DNA of 8,606 nucleotides from Nitrospinota bacterium (GTDB lineage Bacteria > Nitrospinota > Nitrospinia > Nitrospinales > VA-1): positions 1-8,606 of the forward strand of contig JADFGI010000111.1 in assembly GCA_022567815.1 (NCBI GenBank), in the 5' to 3' direction. A model generated the notes under the pieces. The model had not been told where the DNA came from and searched no databases. It was given only the letters and a program-made list of their open reading frames with translations. Position 1 is the first letter of the stretch; each line of letters begins with the position of its first letter. The position numbers were made by a program, and so were the translations under genes. Shown here one piece after another: positions 1-5,658 of this stretch.

Positions 1-83
1 GACGTATGGGGTAGACTCAGAGCAAACTCCATGAAGATTCCCGACTTATGCAAAGCTCTCGCGGGAGCGAGATGGAGTGAGCA

Positions 84-449
84 ATGCGAACCACCCTGGG
101 CGATAAAATTCTGATCGTATTTATTGTTCTCATCAATGCATTACTGTTCGCAAAAATGGGGACCGGGACGGCAGGGGATTGGGTGGTGATCGAGGTGAAC
201 CAGCAGGAGGTTTCCCGTCACCGCCTATCTGAAAACCGTGTGATCCCGGTAAAAGGAAAACTGGGAATCACGCAAGTGGAAATCAAAAATGGAAAGGCCC
301 GCATTCGCCATTCTCCCTGCAGGAATAAAATATGTATCAAAGCAGGCGACATCCAATACGCAGACCGCTTGATCGCCTGCATTCCCAACCGCATCGTCGT
401 GCGGGTGATCGGTGAAAAACAACGGGGAGTGGACGCAATCGTTGGATAA
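84..449 (+). CDS. NusG domain II-containing small membrane-anchored protein
   Basis: This 121-residue protein has a single N-terminal hydrophobic segment (about residues 9-23, ILIVFIVLINALLFA) after a short Arg/Lys start, so it is probably anchored in the inner membrane with its body outside. The rest looks like a NusG domain II fold (the stand-alone NusG_II family): a beta-rich stretch DWVVIEVNQQEV near residues 32-43, then the family's cysteine signature C79-x4-C84-x14-C99 in SPCRNKICIKAGDI and LIACIPNRIVVRV. Family members elsewhere are often found near ApbE flavin transferases or Rnf genes; neither is visible here because the window begins just upstream. The ATG at 84 is preceded by GGAG at 74-77 with six bases of spacing, which supports this start. 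The exact function is not known; unlike true NusG there is no NGN domain, so a transcription role is not implied. The next open frame begins inside its 3' end. Confidence 0.8.
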   Translation: MRTTLGDKILIVFIVLINALLFAKMGTGTAGDWVVIEVNQQEVSRHRLSENRVIPVKGKLGITQVEIKNGKARIRHSPCRNKICIKAGDIQYADRLIACIPNRIVVRVIGEKQRGVDAIVG

Positions 450-2850
450 AAGAAAATTTTCAACAACGTTTTATTCCCACCAGTGGGTTTCATACCCCGC
501 CCCGCAACGCGGGGAGGAAATGCGGGGCAGACGTTCGCTTCGCTCACGGGCCCCGGAGAACCTTGGTTGCCAAAGAAAGTATTTGCCATTCGGGTCCAGC
601 GTCACGCCCGCTACGCGGGAGGAAAAGCTGGGGCTGACTCCCCCGTTAGTATTTGGTCCAGCGCTACGCTGGCCGCTTGCGGCGGGGTCGTTCATTTGGA
701 CGGCGTTCTGGGCGCTTTGGTCCGCAATTGTTTGGCCCGGAATTTCCCTGGCCCTTGAGGGGCCTAATCACCACGAAATAACCGTGAATCTGGACCCCGC
801 CCGGAAATCGGCTCAAATCCGGGACATCCTGACCGTCCACTTGAATGAGGAAAATGATTTCGTCCTTAACCTTTACTTGCACGGCAATTTCTGGCTGGGC
901 GATGTCAAAATTCCCGATAACGCGGATTTCATCATTGAAACCACCCGCGCCCTGAATAGCGAGGGAGATATCCCGCTTACCCAAATCGCCATCCGCAAAA
1001 TCACCGATCTTCCCTGGCCGGAGTTTTTAACCATAGAATTCGATTATGGAGGCAAGGTTTTCGATCCGCAAAACCCGGACAACTCCACTGCCTCTGATGA
1101 AGGGATCTTCCTCTCCGGAGCGAGCTATTTCTATCCGCAAACTCTGGCCAAAAGCGGTCCTCCGGACCTCATGACCTTCAAACTCACGGTCAACCATCCT
1201 GGCGATTGGAAAGTGGTGAGCCAGGGACGAAAAATGGCGGATGCCAAAAATAGCAGTCATGTCGTTTGGGAAACCACCCACCCGATGGAAGAGATCTTTT
1301 TAATCGCTAACCGCTTCGAGGAATTTCAGGCTCTTCACGGGAACATCCGGCTTTACGCCTTCCTATTGAAGTCAGAGCCCGAATTGGCTAATAAATATTT
1401 TATCGCGGCCAAAAAGTATCTCGATTTCTATGAAAAACTGATTGGCCCCTACCCCTATCCCAAATTTGCCTTGATAGAAAATTCCCGGCAAACCGGCTAC
1501 GGAATGGCTTCGTTCACATTCATGGGGTCACGGGTCATCCGCTTTCCATTCATTCTGAACACTTCCTACCCTCACGAAATTTTGCACAACTGGTGGGGCA
1601 ACAGCGTTTATATCGACCTTGACAGCGGCAACTGGGCGGAAGGGCTGACGGCTTACCTTTCCGATCACCTCCTGCTGGAATTAGCAGGCAGGGGCCATCA
1701 GTATCGTTTGCAACAATTGATAAAATTTTTGAATTATGTCAACAAGTCCAATGACTTTCCCTTGATTGATTTTAAATGGCGCACCAGCATGGCCTCCCAG
1801 GCGATTGGCTACGGAAAGATGCTCATGATGTTGCATATGCTGAGATTGCAGGTGGGCGATGACAATTTTCTTCAGGCCTTGCGCGAATTCTACCGCGACC
1901 ACCAGTTCCGGTTTGCAGGGCTGGACGACTTGAGAAAATCGTTTGAATCTGCTTCGGGAAAAGATCTATCCAATTTTTTCGCGCATTGGACGTACCGCAA
2001 GGGAGGCCCGGAAATAGAGTTGACATCCGCAACCCAAACAACCTCTGACGGCGTGCATCAATTGCAAATCGAAGTGAAGCAAACGCAGTCTGGTCCGGCT
2101 TTTCCGATCAAACTGCCGGTGGCCATCTGGACCAAAGGGACTGCGGTTCCGCAAATAAAAATACTGGACATGACCGAAAAAACTCTCACATCCTCCTTTT
2201 CATTGTCCGGGGAACCCGGCAGGGTATTGATCGACCCTTATACGGAAATTTTCCGCATACTCGACCGCAGGGAGGTTCCTCCCGCCATCGGGCAAACATA
2301 CGGGTCGCCCCTTGCCTCCAGGATTTTACCGAACCGGGAAGATTTCCCTGATGTCCTTATGGGCTATCATCAGTTCGCCCAATCGCTCGTAGAAGAAAGT
2401 AAAATGGCGGGTCCTTTGTTGGACGACGCGAAATCAAGCCCCGTCCCCAAGGGCAGTTTGTGGGTGTTTGGCCGCACCAACGCATACGCCAGGCATCTTA
2501 AACCGCAACTGGAAAACTATGGCGTGGAACTTCATGAAGACGAGGTGGTGATCGAAGGAAAATCCTTTGCCTGGAAAGATCACAGTTTCGTGTTTACCCT
2601 GCGAAGACCGGGAAACCGGGAAGGCTCCGTCACATGGGTGATCGCCAGTTCAGGCGAAAGTATCCCGGGGTTGATCCGGAAATTGCCTCATTACGGGAAA
2701 TACGGAGTCCTGGTTTTCAAAGGCAATGAACCTGAAAACAAATTCAAAGGCACTTGGCCTTTCCAACCTTCCGGCCTGATGAAAACGTTTTATCCGGGCG
2801 ACTACACCCTTCCGCCCCAGGTCCCGTTGGTGGACTACAAACCCAACTGA
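412..2850 (+). CDS. Secreted M1-family zinc metallopeptidase with a repeat-derived N-terminus
   Basis: The body is an M1 (gluzincin) peptidase. The zinc site HEILH is at residues 388-392 (numbered from 412), followed by NWWGN. The third ligand is E410 in NWAEGLTAYLSD, 17 residues after the second His, where canonical M1 enzymes have 18. Y467 in GYGK fits the transition-state tyrosine. The exopeptidase GxMEN site is replaced by GYGMAS (362-367), so aminopeptidase activity is doubtful. Residues 1-113 precede the mature protein: a hydrophobic run at about 94-114 ends in SLA-LEG, a plausible signal-peptidase site, giving a periplasmic or exported enzyme. The C-terminal part (about 560-812) is an extension of unknown role ending in HYGKYGVLVF. 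The start is unresolved. GTG 412 overlaps the upstream gene by 38 bases but has GGTGATC at 404-410; ATG 520 sits two bases after GGAGG; TTG 583 has no clear ribosome site. I give the longest open frame. Bases 473-695 belong to a palindromic repeat cluster, so residues 21-95 are probably not ancestral. Confidence 0.85.
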   Translation: MKNNGEWTQSLDKRKFSTTFYSHQWVSYPAPQRGEEMRGRRSLRSRAPENLGCQRKYLPFGSSVTPATREEKLGLTPPLVFGPALRWPLAAGSFIWTAFWALWSAIVWPGISLALEGPNHHEITVNLDPARKSAQIRDILTVHLNEENDFVLNLYLHGNFWLGDVKIPDNADFIIETTRALNSEGDIPLTQIAIRKITDLPWPEFLTIEFDYGGKVFDPQNPDNSTASDEGIFLSGASYFYPQTLAKSGPPDLMTFKLTVNHPGDWKVVSQGRKMADAKNSSHVVWETTHPMEEIFLIANRFEEFQALHGNIRLYAFLLKSEPELANKYFIAAKKYLDFYEKLIGPYPYPKFALIENSRQTGYGMASFTFMGSRVIRFPFILNTSYPHEILHNWWGNSVYIDLDSGNWAEGLTAYLSDHLLLELAGRGHQYRLQQLIKFLNYVNKSNDFPLIDFKWRTSMASQAIGYGKMLMMLHMLRLQVGDDNFLQALREFYRDHQFRFAGLDDLRKSFESASGKDLSNFFAHWTYRKGGPEIELTSATQTTSDGVHQLQIEVKQTQSGPAFPIKLPVAIWTKGTAVPQIKILDMTEKTLTSSFSLSGEPGRVLIDPYTEIFRILDRREVPPAIGQTYGSPLASRILPNREDFPDVLMGYHQFAQSLVEESKMAGPLLDDAKSSPVPKGSLWVFGRTNAYARHLKPQLENYGVELHEDEVVIEGKSFAWKDHSFVFTLRRPGNREGSVTWVIASSGESIPGLIRKLPHYGKYGVLVFKGNEPENKFKGTWPFQPSGLMKTFYPGDYTLPPQVPLVDYKPN
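471..697 (+). repeat. Palindromic repeat cluster A (inside the peptidase open frame)
   Basis: Several short repeat modules lie head to tail. Bases 473-499 (ATTCCCACCAGTGGGTTTCA...) match 5260-5286 at 26 of 27 positions. Bases 500-514 form CCCCGC-AAC-GCGGGG followed by AGGAA. Bases 528-554 (CGCTTCGCTCACGGGCCCC core) match the reverse complement of 7273-7299 at 23 of 27 positions. Bases 607-619 form CCCGC-TAC-GCGGG followed by AGGAAAAGC and GGGGCTGAC, the same order as the 31-bp unit at 2936-3028. Bases 658-672 form CCAGCG-CTA-CGCTGG after GGTCC. Bases 675-695 match 5334-5354 at 20 of 21 positions. The cluster remains open in the peptidase frame throughout. No transposase or target-site duplication is visible, so this is a REP- or MITE-like element by structure only. 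Confidence 0.8.
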
Positions 2851-2863
2851 ACGATAGAAATTA

Positions 2864-2877
2864 AAAGGGAAACCTTT
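2864..2877 (+). terminator. Weak hairpin after the peptidase gene
   Basis: AAAGG-GAAA-CCTTT makes a 5-bp stem with a GNRA-type loop 14 bases after the stop codon. The stem is short and AT-rich, and only a broken T stretch follows, so it would be a poor intrinsic terminator. It is listed because no better candidate lies before the repeat cluster. Confidence 0.2.
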
Positions 2878-2887
2878 AGTTTCTCAA

Positions 2888-3290
2888 AAACCCATCGCCC
2901 GTCAATATTGGGTCCAGCGCCCCACTACGTGGGAAGAAGCTTGAGCCTGCCCCGTTACACGGGGAGGAAGCTTGAGTCTGCCCCGTTACACGGGGAGGAA
3001 GCTTGAGCCTGCCCCGTTACACGGGGAGGAAGCTTGGGCCTGACGCTACGCGAGGCCCTGAAAATATACAAGGGGTATTGATATTCGACCGTTGTTTTCA
3101 TGCCCCTGTTATATCCTCTTCATTAACTTTCATGCCCCGGAAGGGTAGGAGGAGTACTCTGCGCTCACGAGCCTTGAAAAACCTCTGGATAAAAATGTCA
3201 GGATGAAATATTCTGCACGAAGTAAAAATTCGTCGGCCATATACCCACTGCACGTCAACACTGGGTCCAGCGTCACGCTGGCGCGGGACC
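2888..3290 (+). repeat. Palindromic repeat cluster B
   Basis: The cluster is bracketed by two imperfect direct copies, 2888-2919 and 3241-3272, identical at 26 of 32 positions. Both contain ACCCA...TGGGT arms and end in GGGTCCAGCG. The second continues into a perfect hairpin CCAGCG-TCA-CGCTGG (3267-3281) nested in GGTCC...GGACC (3264-3290). The first continues into CCCAC-TAC-GTGGG (about 2921-2933), then the 31-bp array. After the array, 3036-3060 (GGCCTGACGCTACGCGAGG) and 3161-3180 (GCGCTCACGAGCCTTGAAAA) are degenerate forms of the 528-554 module. The module order follows cluster A, so these look like copies of one composite element in different states of decay. Confidence 0.75.
2936..3043 (+). 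repeat. 31-bp tandem repeat array (three full units plus a partial)
   Basis: Units run 2936-2966, 2967-2997 and 2998-3028, with a 15-base partial at 3029-3043. The three full units differ at only one base (GAGCCTG against GAGTCTG in unit 2). Each unit is GAAGCTTGAGCCTG followed by the hairpin CCCCGT-TAC-ACGGGG and AG. The units abut with no spacers, so this is a minisatellite and not a CRISPR array. Near-identity between units, beside degenerate single copies, suggests recent expansion by slippage. Confidence 0.9.
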
Positions 3291-3354
3291 GCTAAGGTTC
3301 TAACTTTTATTCATCTCTCATTAGAGCATCTCTAAAAATGGTTCCGGGCCATGA

Positions 3355-3380
3355 GCGGGCCTTATGAAATAAGGGTCCGC
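3355..3380 (+). promoter_or_regulatory. Strong bulged hairpin in the region upstream of aroDE
   Basis: GCGG (3355-3358) pairs with CCGC (3377-3380), with a G-T wobble at 3359/3376, one bulged G at 3375, then CCTTAT (3360-3365) with ATAAGG (3369-3374) around a GAA loop. That is about 11 pairs. No T tract follows. It lies upstream of the best promoter candidate, so it would be in the aroDE transcript only if transcription starts further left. It could equally be another repeat-derived palindrome. Confidence 0.35.
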
Positions 3381-3383
3381 GAG

Positions 3384-3413
3384 TTGCCTGACATAAAAAT
3401 ATCGAATTATTAG
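3384..3413 (+). promoter_or_regulatory. Possible sigma-70 promoter for aroDE
   Basis: TTGCCT (3384-3389) and TATTAG (3408-3413) are separated by 18 bases. Each box matches the consensus at four of six positions. The region between is AT-rich, and the gene starts 24 bases downstream. The support is weak and based on pattern only. Confidence 0.25.
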
Positions 3414-3437
3414 AGATACCCATTAAAACTTTAAAAA

Positions 3438-4907
3438 ATGATTTGCATACCCATTGTGGGCTCATCCATGGAAAAGGCCCTGGAGGACATTTCCTCAGCG
3501 GAAAAAATCGCCGATATCATTGAACTCCGGCTCGACCTGATAGCCAATTTCGATTTGCCCGCGCTCATGCAGGCAACGGCTCTTCCCTGCATCATCACCA
3601 ATCGCACAAAAACGGAGGGCGGTCAGTTCAAGGGCACGGAGGGAGAAAGAGTCCAGATCCTGCGTCAGGCGATAGAGGCCGGAGCGGACTATGTCGACAT
3701 CGAAACGTCCACTCCCAGGGAACTATTAAAATCCGTTCTGGATAATAAAGGCAAGACCAAGATCATCCTCTCCTTCCACAACTTCACCAACACCATGGAA
3801 GATCTGGAGCCGCTGTATGAAATCATGTGCGAACTGCCGGGAGATATTTTAAAGATCGTCACCTACGCCCAGGATATCAGCGACAATCTCAAAATGTTCA
3901 AATTGCTCGAACGGGCGCAAAAAGAAGGCCGGAAATTGATCGGCCTTTGCATGGGAGAACACGGGGAACTCAGCCGCGTTCTGTCGCCTCTTTTGGGCGG
4001 ATTTTTGACCTTTGGCGCGTTGGAGACCGGCAAGGAAAGCGCGCCGGGGCAGATTCTGGCAAGCACCCTGAAAAACGTTTACCGCGTAGACCGTCCAAGA
4101 AAAAATTTCAAAGTTTACGGGGTCATTGGCAACCCGGTTTCCAAAAGCATGGGATACCTGATTCACAATCGCGCGTTTCAGGAAATCGGGTCGCCCGACA
4201 TTTATGTTTCGTTTCTGGTTAAAAATGTGGAAAAGTTTTTTAACGAGTTCAAAGAGTTTTTCTCCGGACTCAGCGTCACCATGCCTTGCAAGGAAAATAT
4301 CATTCCCCTGATGGACGAGGTCGATGCGACCGCACAAAAGATAGGCGCGGCGAACACGGTGGTCAAAGAAAAAAATGGCTGGAAAGGCTACAACACCGAT
4401 TGCACCGGGGCCATCCAGGCATTGGAGGCGCAGGTGGATTTAACAGACAAAAATGTTTTGATCATCGGTTCCGGAGGAACCGCCAAAGCCATTGGCTATG
4501 GCGTGACCGCCAAGGGAGCGCGTCTTACCGTCACCTACAACAAAAATAAAGAACGCAGCAAAAAGCTTGCAGAGGAACTGGGTTGCCGGCTTGCCAGCAT
4601 CCGCGATATCGGCGATCACGATTTTGACGTATTGATCAACTGTTCCCCCGTGGGCATGAGCCCCCACATCGATACAACACCATTCCCAATACGCAATTTA
4701 AAATCAGGGATGGTGGTTTGCGATTGCGTATACCATCCGCCGGAAACACGCCTCCTCAAGGAAGCCAGGAGCGCGGGTTGCACGGTTATTTCCGGAGTGG
4801 AATTGTTTATCAACCAGGCGGTCGGCCAGTTCGAAATGTGGACAGGGAAAAAAGCGCCCGTCAAGGCCATGCGCGACGTGTTGATGGAGAAGATTGAGGA
4901 AAAATAA
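3438..4907 (+). CDS. aroDE: Bifunctional 3-dehydroquinate dehydratase (type I) / shikimate dehydrogenase
   Basis: This 489-residue fusion would catalyse two consecutive cytosolic steps of the shikimate pathway: dehydration of 3-dehydroquinate to 3-dehydroshikimate and its NADPH-dependent reduction to shikimate. The AroD part (about 1-215) shows IIELRLD (E29, R31), the catalytic His in SFH (H114), the Schiff-base lysine in DILKIV (K139), and substrate residues R180 and Q205 in APGQ. The AroE part (about 224-489) shows GNPVSKSMGYLIHN (231-244), the catalytic lysine in VTMPCKE (K285), AANTVV (N306), GYNTD (D321), the nucleotide-binding GSGGTAKAIG (344-353) and FINQAVGQFEMWTG (457-470). All expected catalytic residues are present in both halves. 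The linker is only about 10 residues. AroD-AroE fusions occur in plants, chlamydiae and scattered bacteria. The ATG at 3438 follows an A-rich stretch without a clear Shine-Dalgarno sequence. The gene ends 6 bases before the convergent rhodanese gene. Confidence 0.95.
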   Translation: MICIPIVGSSMEKALEDISSAEKIADIIELRLDLIANFDLPALMQATALPCIITNRTKTEGGQFKGTEGERVQILRQAIEAGADYVDIETSTPRELLKSVLDNKGKTKIILSFHNFTNTMEDLEPLYEIMCELPGDILKIVTYAQDISDNLKMFKLLERAQKEGRKLIGLCMGEHGELSRVLSPLLGGFLTFGALETGKESAPGQILASTLKNVYRVDRPRKNFKVYGVIGNPVSKSMGYLIHNRAFQEIGSPDIYVSFLVKNVEKFFNEFKEFFSGLSVTMPCKENIIPLMDEVDATAQKIGAANTVVKEKNGWKGYNTDCTGAIQALEAQVDLTDKNVLIIGSGGTAKAIGYGVTAKGARLTVTYNKNKERSKKLAEELGCRLASIRDIGDHDFDVLINCSPVGMSPHIDTTPFPIRNLKSGMVVCDCVYHPPETRLLKEARSAGCTVISGVELFINQAVGQFEMWTGKKAPVKAMRDVLMEKIEEK

Positions 4908-4913
4908 AAAAAC

Positions 4914-5258
4914 TTATCCCCCAGCCCGATATCTCGGAACCGAGTCATCCACCACCTGCGACCAGCCGTCGATGCCGCCCACCAGGTTGTGAACATTTTT
5001 GAATCCCGACTCCATTAAAATGATCGCTCCCCGGTAAGACCTCTCGCCTACGTGGCAGTACACGACGATATTTTCCTCGAAAAGAAGTTCCTGCACCCGG
5101 TCCACCAGTTCTCCCAAAGGAATATGCAGAGAACCCGGAAGGGAAGCCAGCGAATGCTCCCAGCCTTCCCGCACATCCACCAGACAAATGTCTTCCCCAT
5201 CATCCAATTGTTTCTTTAACGCCAAAGGCTGAATTTGCAGAACTTTTGCTTTCGTCAT
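4914..5258 (-). CDS. Single-domain rhodanese-like sulfurtransferase
   Basis: The 114-residue protein is one rhodanese domain, close in size to GlpE, and should be cytosolic since no signal or membrane segment is seen. VDVREGWEH (27-35) is the usual CH2-type VDVRE motif. The active-site loop is C68-HVGERS, with Cys 68 as the persulfide carrier and an Arg in the expected loop position. NLVGGIDGWS (91-100) is the conserved C-terminal motif, and the chain ends DDSVPRYRAGG. Such proteins move sulfane sulfur from thiosulfate or a protein persulfide to an acceptor; the partner cannot be told from its neighbours. I chose the ATG at 5258 because GGTGGG lies four bases upstream; a GTG at 5267 would add three residues but has no ribosome site. 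That GGTGGG is inside a palindromic repeat copy. The gene converges on aroDE, so their 3' ends probably overlap as transcripts. Confidence 0.9.
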   Translation of the reverse strand: MTKAKVLQIQPLALKKQLDDGEDICLVDVREGWEHSLASLPGSLHIPLGELVDRVQELLFEENIVVYCHVGERSYRGAIILMESGFKNVHNLVGGIDGWSQVVDDSVPRYRAGG

Positions 5259-5259
5259 G

Positions 5260-5360
5260 ATTCCCACCAGTGGGTTTTATACCCCGTAGCTTGCACGGCT
5301 TTTAAATGATAATTCTTGTCGGATACCCCGTCTGCTTGCGGCGGAGTCGTTCATCGAAAA
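5260..5360 (+). repeat. Palindromic repeat cluster C
   Basis: Bases 5260-5286 repeat 473-499 at 26 of 27 positions and include the small palindrome CCCAC-CA-GTGGG. Bases 5334-5354 repeat 675-695 at 20 of 21 positions (core CTTGCGGCGGAGTCGTTCAT). Between them are CCGT...ACGG (5284-5298) and a second ATACCCCG (5323-5330). The first and last modules of cluster A are therefore kept here in the same order and orientation, with the inner modules missing or changed. The left edge overlaps the ribosome-binding region of the rhodanese gene. Confidence 0.75.
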
Positions 5361-5391
5361 ACGGCCTCTTATTCGTTGAGGTGAACGGCGT

Positions 5392-5420
5392 GTTTAAAAT
5401 ACCGTACAGGTGTTTTAAAC
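5392..5420. promoter_or_regulatory. Long AT-rich inverted repeat
   Basis: GTTTAAAA (5392-5399) pairs with TTTTAAAC (5413-5420). A T-G wobble then ACC/GGT (5401-5403, 5409-5411) extends the stem to 12 pairs around the loop GTACA. The two-fold symmetry would suit a protein-binding operator for the rhodanese gene about 135 bases away, or an RNA hairpin. The wobble is favourable only in plus-strand RNA. Confidence 0.4.
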
Positions 5421-5568
5421 ATTAGTACCCTATATTTAGTACCCGCGATCCACTAAAAATTTTTTATCCGAGGGATGACTTTGAATTCACCCCACTTTTG
5501 AGCAGGGAAAGAGAACCCATGTCGGCACAGATCTTGCTCAAATAGTAAGTATCCAAATGTCATGTAGC

Positions 5569-5598
5569 ATGGGAAAAATTTGAAACAGTTTTTCCCAT
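5569..5598 (-). terminator. Hairpin downstream of the DASS transporter gene
   Basis: ATGGGAAAAA (5569-5578) is a perfect inverted match of TTTTTCCCAT (5589-5598), with a 10-base spacer in which one or two further pairs can form. It is 60 bases beyond the transporter stop. The T run lies within the stem, so it is not a classic intrinsic terminator, but it could stop or stabilise transcripts from either side. Confidence 0.35.
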
Positions 5599-5610
5599 CC
5601 CCTCTGCGCA

Positions 5611-5646
5611 CTCAGGACGATGCGTCCCCTCACGGATCGTCCTGAG
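5611..5646 (-). terminator. Perfect 11-bp stem just after the DASS transporter stop
   Basis: CTCAGGACGAT (5611-5621) is a perfect inverted match of ATCGTCCTGAG (5636-5646) around a 14-base loop. It begins 12 bases after the transporter stop on the minus strand, the usual place for a terminator or 3'-end stabilising hairpin. There is no T tract directly after it in the minus direction, so any termination would need a factor or the next hairpin. Confidence 0.45.
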
Positions 5647-5658
5647 CCTGCCTCTCTT

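Larger units (their letters stand above)
2851..3437. other. Intergenic region between the peptidase and aroDE
   Basis: This 587-base gap has no convincing gene. From left to right it holds a weak hairpin just after the peptidase stop (2864-2877), repeat cluster B (2888-3290) with its tandem array, a strong bulged hairpin (3355-3380), and a possible promoter for aroDE (3384-3413). A short open frame across 3003-3206 is made of repeat sequence and has no sign of being a gene. Confidence 0.7.
5259..5658. other. Intergenic region between rhodanese and DASS transporter genes
   Basis: The 400 bases contain repeat cluster C next to the rhodanese start, a 12-bp-stem hairpin (5392-5420), a 9-base direct repeat TTAGTACCC (5422-5430 and 5436-5444), and two hairpins near the transporter's 3' end (5569-5598, 5611-5646). 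I see no coding sequence. The rhodanese promoter should lie on the minus strand within about 5270-5400, but no clear pair of boxes was recognised. Confidence 0.65.

Noticed and set aside
1..34. Possible 3' end of an upstream gene (open from base 2, TGA at 32-34)
   Set aside because: Only ten codons are visible and another frame is open to about 111, so neither can be supported as coding.
84..449. Transcription factor NusG
   Set aside because: There is no NGN domain or ribosomal S10 contact region; the protein is membrane-anchored and only resembles stand-alone domain II proteins.
483..758. 91-codon open frame in another frame over cluster A
   Set aside because: Low-complexity GC-rich repeat translation that ends inside the peptidase gene; the peptidase frame is the one that continues into a real domain.
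2936..3043. CRISPR-like direct repeats
   Set aside because: The units abut with no spacers, are only three in number, and no cas gene is present.
3003..3206. 67-codon plus-strand open frame
   Set aside because: It is composed of repeat modules (its RRSTLRSRALKNL resembles the repeat-coded RRSLRSRAPENL in the peptidase frame), has no ribosome site and no family resemblance.
2851..3437. tRNA, rRNA or known riboswitch in the intergenic gaps
   Set aside because: No cloverleaf, CCA end, rRNA core sequence or recognisable riboswitch motif was found; the hairpins are simple palindromes.
3849..4337. 162-codon minus-strand open frame inside aroDE
   Set aside because: It is a shadow of the well-supported aroDE frame and shows no domain of its own.
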